From contig CALGLY010000038.1 in NCBI GenBank assembly GCA_937959095.1, positions 1-7,626 on the forward strand: a DNA stretch of 7,626 bases, written 5' to 3'. Every line of letters begins with the position of its first letter. The stretch's first letter is position 1. The notes below the pieces were generated by a model. It searched no databases. It was not told the DNA's origin and worked only from the letters and a program-made list of their open reading frames with translations. This DNA comes from an uncultured Saprospiraceae bacterium (GTDB taxonomy: Bacteria > Bacteroidota > Bacteroidia > Chitinophagales > Saprospiraceae). Positions 1 through 5,215 of this stretch are shown piece after piece. The translations under genes and the position numbers were made by a program.

Positions 1-152
1 ATTATTTTACCATATTTTATAGTACCACCGTAGTAGTCAGCAGTTACTAAATTTTCATTTTGTTGGTAGTCAAACCTTGTTTCCTGATTGACTTTTCCAT
101 TTGCTGTATTTTCAACCAATAGAAAGGTTTTGCCATCTAAATTTATATCCAT
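1..152 (-). CDS. Small protein of the 'N-acetylglutamate synthase'-labelled family, 5' part only (cut by window edge)
   Basis: Reading the minus strand from the ATG at 152-150 gives 50 codons without a stop before the window ends. The peptide begins MDINLDGKTFLLVENTANG and continues with an ETxFxYQQ segment and then YYGGTIKYGKI. From memory, this matches the start of a family of roughly 100-residue proteins in Bacteroidota and Firmicutes (pattern GKTF..V.NTENGEVS.ET.F.Y.Q..N...A.Y.GG.I..G.L). That family is often named 'n-acetylglutamate synthase' in databases, but it is far too short to carry a GNAT acetyltransferase domain, so the name should not be taken as function. I expect a soluble, beta-rich cytoplasmic protein. 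There is no strong ribosome-binding site, only a weak GAAAG about 6-10 bases upstream. The gene is divergent from ychF. Confidence that it is a real gene is fairly high; its function is unknown. Confidence 0.72.
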   Translation of the reverse strand, partial: MDINLDGKTFLLVENTANGKVNQETRFDYQQNENLVTADYYGGTIKYGKI

Positions 153-167
153 TGTATTCTTTCGTTT

Positions 168-302
168 GTTTGGCTTGAATTTCTATTCAAGCCTGAATGC
201 GTCCTCGAAACTCTGTTTCGTTCCACTGTGCTAAGACAAAAGCGACACTCGAAACAGCGTTTCGATAACAGGTTTCGACTTAAATAGGAATTCAAGCCAA
301 AC
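168..302. repeat. Imperfect palindromic (MITE/REP-like) intergenic element
   Basis: The outer arms 168-187 and 283-302 are inverted copies matching at 19 of 20 positions (core TTTGGCTTGAATT/CCTATT). Inside, 205-220 and 250-265 are inverted copies matching at 15 of 16. Each inner copy is also a small hairpin of its own: CGAAAC-TCT-GTTTCG at 206-220 and TCGAAAC-AGC-GTTTCGA at 249-265. The left outer arm can also fold locally as GGCTTGAAT-TTCT-ATTCAAGCC (172-193). A further GTTTCGA lies at 272-278. The nested symmetry suggests a mobile-element-derived or REP-like unit rather than a simple terminator. No clear target-site duplication flanks it and it contains no ORF. It could also serve as a transcription boundary between the two divergent genes. 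Confidence 0.6.
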
Positions 303-441
303 CACATAGAGAATTTTTTTACTAGGACTTTCTCTGTTCTCTCAACAAAGTGGTCTCTCTTCTCTGCTCTAAGAAAAAATAGATTTTATCCCTTACTGTC
401 ATCAATATCAGAGGAAAGTAGGGTATTGTCAATATATCTCT

Positions 442-449
442 TATTTTTG
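442..449 (+). promoter_or_regulatory. Possible Bacteroidota -7 box upstream of ychF
   Basis: TATTTTTG fits the Bacteroidota -7 consensus TAnnTTTG and ends 27 bases before the ychF ATG. The only nearby upstream TTG (426-428) is closer than the usual -33 spacing, so this is a half-supported promoter. The start codon is preceded by an A-rich stretch (AGTAAAAAAAAGAGAT), as expected in this phylum, without a canonical Shine-Dalgarno. The remainder of 303-441 is a CT-rich, T-rich spacer in which I see nothing coding. Confidence 0.3.
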
Positions 450-476
450 CGCGATTTTTGAGTAAAAAAAAGAGAT

Positions 477-1574
477 ATGGCACTGAAATGCGGCATTGTT
501 GGCTTACCGAATGTAGGCAAATCTACTTTATTTAATGCACTAACTTCTGCAAAGGCGTTAGCAGCAAATTACCCTTTCGCGACTAAAGACCCGAATGTGG
601 GGATGATTACTGTTCCTGATCCTCGTTTGGATAAGCTTTCCGAATTGGTGAACCCACAGAAGGTGCAACCTACTACTATCGAGATAGTGGATATTGCGGG
701 CTTGATAAAAGGCGCGAGTAAGGGAGAAGGTCTAGGAAATCAATTCCTAGCCAATATCCGTGAAGTGGATGCAATCGTGCATGTGGTACGTTGCTTTGAA
801 GACCCGAATGTGGTGCATGTAGATGGCGATGTAAATCCCATTCGAGATAAAGGCACTATCGACACCGAGTTGCTATTGAAAGATATGGAAACGGTGGAGA
901 AACGCCTAGAAAAACTCCGAAAGCAAGCGAAAGGAGGCAAAAAAGAAGATCAGAAAGGAGTTGCGCTAGGAGAGCAAATTTTAGCAGGCTTAGAAAGTGA
1001 AATTCCAGCACGTGCGATAGAGTTGGATGAAGCAGGACAAGAATTGCTTAAGGATATGCTATTGCTCACCGCTAAGCCGATTCTATATGTTTGCAATGTG
1101 GATGAAGATTCTGTAATTAATGGAAATGAATATACGGAGCAGTTTAAAACAGCCGTAGCGAATGAAAACGCAGAGGTTATTTACATTAGCGCAGGGATAG
1201 AAGCAGACGTGGCAGAATTAGAAAGTAAGGAAGAACGCATGGAGTTTCTTGCGGATTTAGGGCTAGAAGAACCAGGCGTAAATCGAGTGATTCAAGCTTG
1301 TTACAAATTACTGGATTTAATTACCTATTTCACCGCAGGAGAGAAAGAAGTGCGTGCATGGACGATTCGCGACGGTTGGAAAGCACCAGCAGCGGCAGGC
1401 GTAATTCATACGGATTTCGAGAAAGGCTTTATTCGAGCAGAAGTGATAAAGTACAATGACTATGTAACACTTGGCTCGGAAGCTGCCGTGAAAGAAGCAG
1501 GAAAAATGGGCGTAGAAGGCAAAGAATATGTCGTGACCGATGGCGATGTGATGCACTTCCGCTTTAATGTCTAA
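477..1574 (+). CDS. ychF: Redox-regulated/translation-associated ATPase YchF (OLA1 family)
   Basis: A universally conserved P-loop ATPase of the Obg/OLA1 family that binds ribosomes; in E. coli it is linked to translation and the oxidative stress response. The 365 residues match the usual length (about 363). Visible motifs are the G1 P-loop GLPNVGKST at residues 9-17, the G3 element DIAG at 72-75 followed by [15 protein letters not shown], and NVDE at 207-210. NVDE stands in place of NKxD and is the family signature for ATP rather than GTP preference. His114, the residue implicated in hydrolysis in E. coli YchF, is present at the same number. Residues about 130-200 form the charged helical insert, and about 281-364 the TGS domain ([15 protein letters not shown], then KGFIRAEVI and [11 protein letters not shown]). 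The start matches E. coli ([16 protein letters not shown]). Position 35 is Ala, whereas E. coli has the redox-sensitive Cys35. It is the first gene of a likely pair with the downstream pseudouridine synthase. Confidence 0.97.
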   Translation: MALKCGIVGLPNVGKSTLFNALTSAKALAANYPFATKDPNVGMITVPDPRLDKLSELVNPQKVQPTTIEIVDIAGLIKGASKGEGLGNQFLANIREVDAIVHVVRCFEDPNVVHVDGDVNPIRDKGTIDTELLLKDMETVEKRLEKLRKQAKGGKKEDQKGVALGEQILAGLESEIPARAIELDEAGQELLKDMLLLTAKPILYVCNVDEDSVINGNEYTEQFKTAVANENAEVIYISAGIEADVAELESKEERMEFLADLGLEEPGVNRVIQACYKLLDLITYFTAGEKEVRAWTIRDGWKAPAAAGVIHTDFEKGFIRAEVIKYNDYVTLGSEAAVKEAGKMGVEGKEYVVTDGDVMHFRFNV

Positions 1575-1580
1575 GGAATA

Positions 1581-1621
1581 TAGAATGTAGAATCGAAGAA
1601 CTTTCTCGGTTCTACATTCTA
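1581..1621. terminator. Intergenic stem-loop between ychF and the pseudouridine synthase
   Basis: TAGAATGTAGAA (1581-1592) is perfectly complementary to TTCTACATTCTA (1610-1621). A G-T pair and CGA/TCG extend the stem inward to about 16 pairs. It starts six bases after the ychF stop and ends 14 bases before the next ATG. No T-run follows on the plus strand, so it is not a classical intrinsic terminator. It may be a 3'-end stabiliser, a partial terminator that lowers downstream expression, or a dispersed repeat. The left arm is part of a 7-base tandem pattern (GAATATA, GAATGTA, GAAT; 1576-1593). Confidence 0.5.
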
Positions 1622-1635
1622 AATTGAATCTACCT

Positions 1636-2235
1636 ATGAAAAATTACTTTGTAATATACAAGCCTTTCAACGTCCTTAGCCAATTCACGAGAGAAGCTCC
1701 CGATCATCGTACACTAGGGGAATTGATGAAGTTTCCAGAAGATGTTTACCCCGTTGGGCGACTAGACCGAGATAGTGAAGGGTTACTTATTCTTACCAAC
1801 GACAAAAGCATCAATAGTCGACTTTTAGACCCGAAAAATAAGCACCAGCGTACCTATTGGGTACAAGTAGAAGGCGAAATCACATCGGGTGCAATGTCCA
1901 AATTGAGCCAAGGCGTGGATATTCGGATTAATAAAAAGACCTATCGTACGAAATCTGCTCAAGCTCGTATATTGAAAGAAGAGCCAAATCTGCCAGAGCG
2001 CAATCCGCCTATTCGTCATCGTGCAAATATTCCTACTTCTTGGATACAATTGCGACTGACAGAAGGTAAAAATCGACAAGTACGTCGAATGTGTGCTAAG
2101 GTTGGTTTTCCTGTATTGCGCCTGGTGCGGGTAGGAATCGAAAACCTAGAACTAGGCGATATGAAAAGTGGTGAAGTAAGGAAGATGGAAAAGAAGGAAT
2201 TGATACAATTGCTAAAACTTCAACGAATTAAATAA
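1636..2235 (+). CDS. rluE: RluE-like 23S rRNA pseudouridine synthase (RsuA/RluB/E/F family)
   Basis: Converts uridine to pseudouridine in large-subunit rRNA; E. coli RluE acts on U2457 near the peptidyl-transferase centre. The 199 residues carry no N-terminal S4 RNA-binding domain. The catalytic domain begins almost at once (YFVIYKPFNVLSQF), which is the RluE arrangement rather than RsuA/RluB. Motif II, GRLDRDSEGLLILTND, spans 41-56 with the presumed catalytic Asp44. LLDPKNKHQRTYWVQVEG follows at 63-80, and the RNA-binding GKNRQVRRM lies at 144-152. The start is set at the ATG at 1636: an in-frame TTG at 1624 would add only four non-conserved residues and lies next to the hairpin. The 61-bp gap to ychF on the same strand suggests cotranscription. 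The gene converges on the downstream minus-strand gene with only 18 bp between stops. The family is certain; the exact target site is inferred. Confidence 0.93.
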   Translation: MKNYFVIYKPFNVLSQFTREAPDHRTLGELMKFPEDVYPVGRLDRDSEGLLILTNDKSINSRLLDPKNKHQRTYWVQVEGEITSGAMSKLSQGVDIRINKKTYRTKSAQARILKEEPNLPERNPPIRHRANIPTSWIQLRLTEGKNRQVRRMCAKVGFPVLRLVRVGIENLELGDMKSGEVRKMEKKELIQLLKLQRIK

Positions 2236-2253
2236 GCCCTTTTCTGAAATATC

Positions 2254-3588
2254 CTACCGAATCCGCTTCGTCAAATCGAGGTTTCGTACCATCATAAGGT
2301 AAGACCTTGCGAAGCTCGGCAAATCGGTATATTCCAAACTCCCTATCACAGGATTTAACTTTGGATAACGCGCACTATTCTCCACTCGAATTTGCTCAAT
2401 AGCGCGACGTATAGCGCGCTTATCAAGACTATTATTTGCTTTATTGAAGAAGGCATTCTGAAACCCTAAATTCTGAAAATAATCCGATTCCAATATCTGA
2501 AAATATAAGTGCAAATAGGCTTTATCAGGCTTCGGTAAGGCATAATTAAAGAGTGAAAAACCTACAATATAAGTCGGAATAGCCAAGGCGACTTTAGGAT
2601 GACCATGTTCATAGTACCAATCCATATTTTTCAATTCGCCATCAATGAAACTCGCCAAGCGATCGTGATTTTCGGGACTTGTGATACCAAAGGTGGCGCG
2701 TACTCGATACATTTCCTTAAAGAAATCTTCTTTCGGACGCGCTATTAGTTTTTGATATTCTTTATAGATTCCTTGATGTTTTTGGGTACTTGTTTTATTA
2801 TCTTTTGCGAAATATAGTCGATGAATGCGTTCCAAAGTTTCCATCATATAGCCTTCGGGCTTTATAAGGTAGTCCAGTTTATAGGTTAAGCTCAATAATA
2901 AATAAGCAATGGCACCTGGATATTTTTGGGCATTCAATGCACCATCATCTATTTCAGTGAGCGTTTCTGTTATTTTTGTTTGAATGAAATCATATTTTAC
3001 TTTCTTTTCGTCATCAGGCAAGGGACGCAAATGCGTACTATCTACTGCTTTTAATCCTTTAAACTCATCGAGCAATAAATCATCTTGCTTATCTGCATTT
3101 ACTGCCATTTCTTTCAGGGCATAATACAGTTTATAGGGCGAACCATCGAGCGTATAGGTATCGAAAACGATGCAAATGGTGTTATCTTCTTCTAGTGCAA
3201 AGCGACTATATTTCAACCCAAAATTATACTCCATCAAGCGGCGCATGAAACCCAAATTCAGGTCTTCTGCTTTTGCTATTTTAGACATTGCCTTTAGTTG
3301 GTCGCTAGTAGCTGTGCCACATATTTTCTTTGAGCCTTGAAAAAATTCAAAGCACAGCGCCCCATCTTTCTCCCAATAGCGGACATTATCTTCCTGTTCG
3401 TCGCGGAGGTATTCGAAAAATTTATGGTAGGATTGTAAATAATCTTCTTCCTGAAAATGCTTTAGGGCAGCATTCCAAGCATCATAATTATCATCTTCTT
3501 TATAGGTATCACTATACCGTCCGAATGTTATGTCAGGCTGTTGTTCCTCTTGTTTAGTTGTTCCAAAAAAACGGTCAAATATTCCCAT
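2254..3588 (-). CDS. Conserved-looking protein of unknown function, possible YbjN-like N-terminal half
   Basis: I do not recognise a named family. The 444-residue protein has no signal peptide or membrane segment (MGIFDRFFGTTKQEEQQ is a short amphipathic start followed by a polar linker), so it is probably cytoplasmic. Residues about 35-62 look helical (DAWNAALKHFQEEDYLQSYHKFFEYL). Residues 69-100 are strand-like (VRYWEKDGALCFEFFQ, KKICGTA). Residues 112-175 run helix, strand, strand, helix: GFMRRLMEYNFGLKYSRFAL, then ICIVFDTYTLDG, then YKLYYALKEMAVNADKQDDL. That order resembles YbjN/type III secretion-chaperone folds, where an 'ARFALDED..I.I..D.PL' type hairpin precedes a helix ending in a 'ADKYDD'-like segment; this is my inference. 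Residues about 195-444 appear all-helical, with a distinct C-terminus (DLPSFARSYLMMVRNLDL). It is a lone gene, convergent with the pseudouridine synthase; AAGGAAAG lies about 20 bases upstream. The ATG at 3588 gives a natural N-terminus. Confidence 0.85.
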   Translation of the reverse strand: MGIFDRFFGTTKQEEQQPDITFGRYSDTYKEDDNYDAWNAALKHFQEEDYLQSYHKFFEYLRDEQEDNVRYWEKDGALCFEFFQGSKKICGTATSDQLKAMSKIAKAEDLNLGFMRRLMEYNFGLKYSRFALEEDNTICIVFDTYTLDGSPYKLYYALKEMAVNADKQDDLLLDEFKGLKAVDSTHLRPLPDDEKKVKYDFIQTKITETLTEIDDGALNAQKYPGAIAYLLLSLTYKLDYLIKPEGYMMETLERIHRLYFAKDNKTSTQKHQGIYKEYQKLIARPKEDFFKEMYRVRATFGITSPENHDRLASFIDGELKNMDWYYEHGHPKVALAIPTYIVGFSLFNYALPKPDKAYLHLYFQILESDYFQNLGFQNAFFNKANNSLDKRAIRRAIEQIRVENSARYPKLNPVIGSLEYTDLPSFARSYLMMVRNLDLTKRIR

Positions 3589-3618
3589 TGCACGCTAAAT
3601 AATTTGGCTTTCCTTAAT

Positions 3619-3651
3619 AGATGTGAGACTTATAAGATGTGAGATATGAGA
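3619..3651. repeat. Three copies of the 10-mer AGATGTGAGA
   Basis: Copies lie at 3619-3628 and 3635-3644 (identical) and at 3642-3651 (AGATATGAGA, one mismatch, overlapping the second by three bases). They sit 31-63 bases upstream of the ATG of the 444-residue protein. This could be a low-complexity intergenic repeat or a set of binding sites controlling that gene. Confidence 0.5.
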
Positions 3652-3724
3652 CATTTTTTGTTTATAAATCAAATCTTTACTCCTTTTCAATAATTGGAAT
3701 TATGGATTTAGAATAAATGAATAT

Positions 3725-3777
3725 AATGCGTCAATGTGATAATGCTACAATGCGTTTAGAAACATTCACTCATTGAC
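3725..3777. repeat. AATG array with 8-base period, then two inverted copies
   Basis: AATG begins at 3725, 3733, 3741 and 3749, exactly every eight bases (AATGCGTC, AATGTGAT, AATGCTAC, AATGCGTT). The complement CATT then begins at 3763 and 3771, again eight apart. GTCAATG (3730-3736) is complementary to CATTGAC (3771-3777), so the ends can pair. The spacing is visible directly; function is unknown. Confidence 0.55.
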
Positions 3778-3869
3778 TAATTACTTAGGCTAAAAATAAA
3801 AAAAAATGAGAACTATTCAAGAAGGAAAAGACGAATGGAAGGAAAACAAAGGATGGAAACTAGAAAACT

Positions 3870-3926
3870 CAAATACAAGAATCAAACTCAAGTATTTTTT
3901 ACACTCGCGTTTGACTCTTGTATTTG
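3870..3926 (-). terminator. Stem-loop after the ferredoxin-NADP reductase gene
   Basis: The arms 3870-3886 (CAAATACAAGAATCAAA) and 3910-3926 (TTTGACTCTTGTATTTG) are complementary at 16 of 17 positions with a 23-base loop. Reading the minus strand, the stem starts 13 bases after the reductase stop, where a terminator would be expected. It is followed by GAGTTTTC, only a weak T-tract, and the stem is AT-rich. Termination is therefore likely from position but not proven by form. Confidence 0.4.
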
Positions 3927-3939
3927 CTCTTTATAAAGC

Positions 3940-4950
3940 CTATGCCTCAAAGCCACTCACACCTGTCACGGTCGTGTACTTGAAGGATAATTTCTTATCT
4001 GGATAAATATATTTATAAGCCGATTGGCACATTAAAGTCGCTTCGTGGAAACCGCATAAAATGAGCTTTAGCTTACCTTCATAAGTGTTAATATCACCGA
4101 TAGCATAAATACCTGGTACATTGGTGCTGTAATCTTTCGTATCCACATCAATAGCACTCTTTGTGATATTCAAGCCCCAGTCAGCAATTGGACCAAGCTT
4201 AGGGGTGAGACCAAATAAAGGAATAAAGTGATCTGTACTCTTCGCGGATTCGCCTTCCGTTTTGTGCTTAATCACTACTTCATTCAGCACACCATTTCCA
4301 TTTAGTCCTACGACTTGTGCCTCTGTCACGAGCTTGATACGACCCGATTCGCTTAAGGTTTTCACCTTTTCTACGGAATCCAAGGCACCTCTGAAACTGG
4401 TACGACGATGCACTAGCGTTACTTCTTCTGCTACATCGGCTAAGAAAATTGTCCAATCCAATGCCGAATCCCCACCGCCTGCTATTACGATACGCTTATC
4501 GCGATATACCTCTGGATCTTTAATCATATATTCTACGCCCTTATCCTCGAATTGAGCGATATTGGAAATGGGCGGTTTGCGTGGTTCAAAGCATCCAAGT
4601 CCGCCTGCAATAGTAATTACTGGCGCAACATGTTCTGTACCTCTACTAGTCGTCAGTTTGAAGCGTCCATCTTCGAGTTTTTCAATCTTCTCGGCACGCT
4701 CTCCAAGCGTGAACCCTGGATCAAACGGCTCGATTTGCTTCATTAAATTATCCACTAGTTCCTGCGCTAAAACCGAAGGATAGCCAGGTATATCATAAAT
4801 AGGTTTTTTTGGATAAATTTCTGATAATTGCCCACCAACTTGCGGCAAAGAATCGACCAGATGGCAGCGTAATTTAAGCAATCCTGCTTCAAATACGGTG
4901 AATAACCCACAAGGTCCTGCCCCGATGATAAGAATATCCGTTTCTATCAT
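3940..4950 (-). CDS. Thioredoxin-reductase-like ferredoxin/flavodoxin-NADP+ reductase (YumC type)
   Basis: An FAD flavoenzyme that moves electrons between NADPH and ferredoxin or flavodoxin in the cytoplasm. The 336 residues are the normal length for the TrxR-like FNR class. The FAD Rossmann motif GAGPCG is at 10-15, and VGGQLSEIYPKKPIYDIPGYP follows in two parts at 38-58. The NADP-binding motif is GGGDSALDW at 158-166, with HRR at 181-183 and FRG at 186-188 suited to the NADPH 2'-phosphate. The second FAD motif YAIGDI is at 282-287. The position occupied by the CxxC redox pair in thioredoxin reductases reads ALDW, which marks the protein as FNR rather than TrxB. The C-terminal tail (FKYTTVTGVSGF) is the FNR-type extension over the flavin. 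The start ATG at 4950 gives the usual MIETDILIIGAGP N-terminus. No ferredoxin gene is adjacent, and the gene appears to be transcribed alone. Confidence 0.95.
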   Translation of the reverse strand: MIETDILIIGAGPCGLFTVFEAGLLKLRCHLVDSLPQVGGQLSEIYPKKPIYDIPGYPSVLAQELVDNLMKQIEPFDPGFTLGERAEKIEKLEDGRFKLTTSRGTEHVAPVITIAGGLGCFEPRKPPISNIAQFEDKGVEYMIKDPEVYRDKRIVIAGGGDSALDWTIFLADVAEEVTLVHRRTSFRGALDSVEKVKTLSESGRIKLVTEAQVVGLNGNGVLNEVVIKHKTEGESAKSTDHFIPLFGLTPKLGPIADWGLNITKSAIDVDTKDYSTNVPGIYAIGDINTYEGKLKLILCGFHEATLMCQSAYKYIYPDKKLSFKYTTVTGVSGFEA

Positions 4951-5015
4951 AATAACTTTTTGAGCGATGAAAGGAGATTTAGAAATTTAGTAATTTGCCT
5001 AACATCATTGTAAAT

Positions 5016-5059
5016 GCAAAGTTGATTGATATAACTCTGCAAAGCGGCGCAAAGTTGAT
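5016..5059. repeat. Two direct copies of GCAAAGTTGAT
   Basis: Identical 11-mers lie at 5016-5026 and 5049-5059, 33 bases apart start to start, in the spacer upstream of the reductase gene. The second copy is preceded by CTCTGCAAAGCGGC. They could be operator half-sites or decayed repeat remnants. Confidence 0.4.
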
Positions 5060-5118
5060 GAAAAGTATTGGAAAAGTTCAGCGGAATTACGACAATTAAA
5101 AAGCTATTTTTTAGATTA

Positions 5119-5191
5119 TTGAATGCAGAGGCGCGGAGTTTTTTACTATTTCCCTGTCTGCCGTCAGGTAAATCTGCGCCTCTGCATTCAA
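5119..5191 (-). terminator. Strong GC-cored palindrome after the surface-protein gene
   Basis: TTGAATGCAGAGGCGC (5119-5134) is perfectly complementary to 5176-5191, and GGA/TCT extends it with one G-T pair to about 19 pairs. The loop contains a smaller symmetric unit, CCTGTCTGCCGTCAGG (5153-5168). The structure begins 24 bases after the surface-protein stop, consistent with a terminator or mRNA 3'-end hairpin. No T-run follows directly on either strand. The nested palindrome and a base composition more GC-rich than its surroundings also fit a dispersed REP-like repeat. A TAATTTTG (-7-like box, minus strand, 5189-5196) overlaps its edge but is 238 bases from the reductase start. Confidence 0.5.
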
Positions 5192-5215
5192 AATTATTAT
5201 ACAAAACGTTATAAA

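Larger units (their letters stand above)
3589..3939. other. 351-bp intergenic spacer rich in short-period motifs, no convincing gene
   Basis: This stretch separates two minus-strand genes and should hold the promoter of the 444-residue protein gene. I find no good TAnnTTTG box on the minus strand here. It contains three copies of AGATGTGAGA (3619-3651), an 8-base-period AATG array (3725-3777), an A-run at 3796-3805, a purine-rich stretch (about 3817-3868), and a hairpin at 3870-3926. A plus-strand reading frame from 3806 runs antisense into the reductase gene and is not credible. Confidence 0.6.

Noticed and set aside
1624..1626. TTG as the start codon of the pseudouridine synthase
   Set aside because: It adds only MNLP before the ATG at 1636, where the conserved YKPFNVLSQF region already begins correctly.
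740..2079. Minus-strand ORFs opposite ychF and the pseudouridine synthase
   Set aside because: Antisense to two certain genes; Ser- or aromatic-rich shadow peptides.
3619..3777. CRISPR-like array
   Set aside because: The repeats are 4-10 bases long with uneven or very short spacing. There is no repeat-spacer structure of CRISPR size and no cas gene.
3806..4006. Plus-strand ORF of 66 codons preceded by an A-run
   Set aside because: Its second half is antisense to the conserved reductase C-terminus and its middle crosses the 3870-3926 hairpin; the peptide has no recognisable features.
4262..4783. Three plus-strand ORFs (64-97 codons) inside the reductase gene
   Set aside because: Antisense shadows of a strongly supported gene, with low-complexity Ser/Pro-rich products.
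3940..4950. Thioredoxin reductase (TrxB)
   Set aside because: The CxxC active-site pair is replaced by ALDW, and an FNR-type C-terminal tail is present.
4947..5204. Minus-strand ORF of 85 codons in the spacer between the surface protein and the reductase
   Set aside because: It reads straight through the palindrome at 5119-5191 and overlaps the reductase start by four bases. Its composition is typical of translated intergenic repeat DNA and no family is recognisable.
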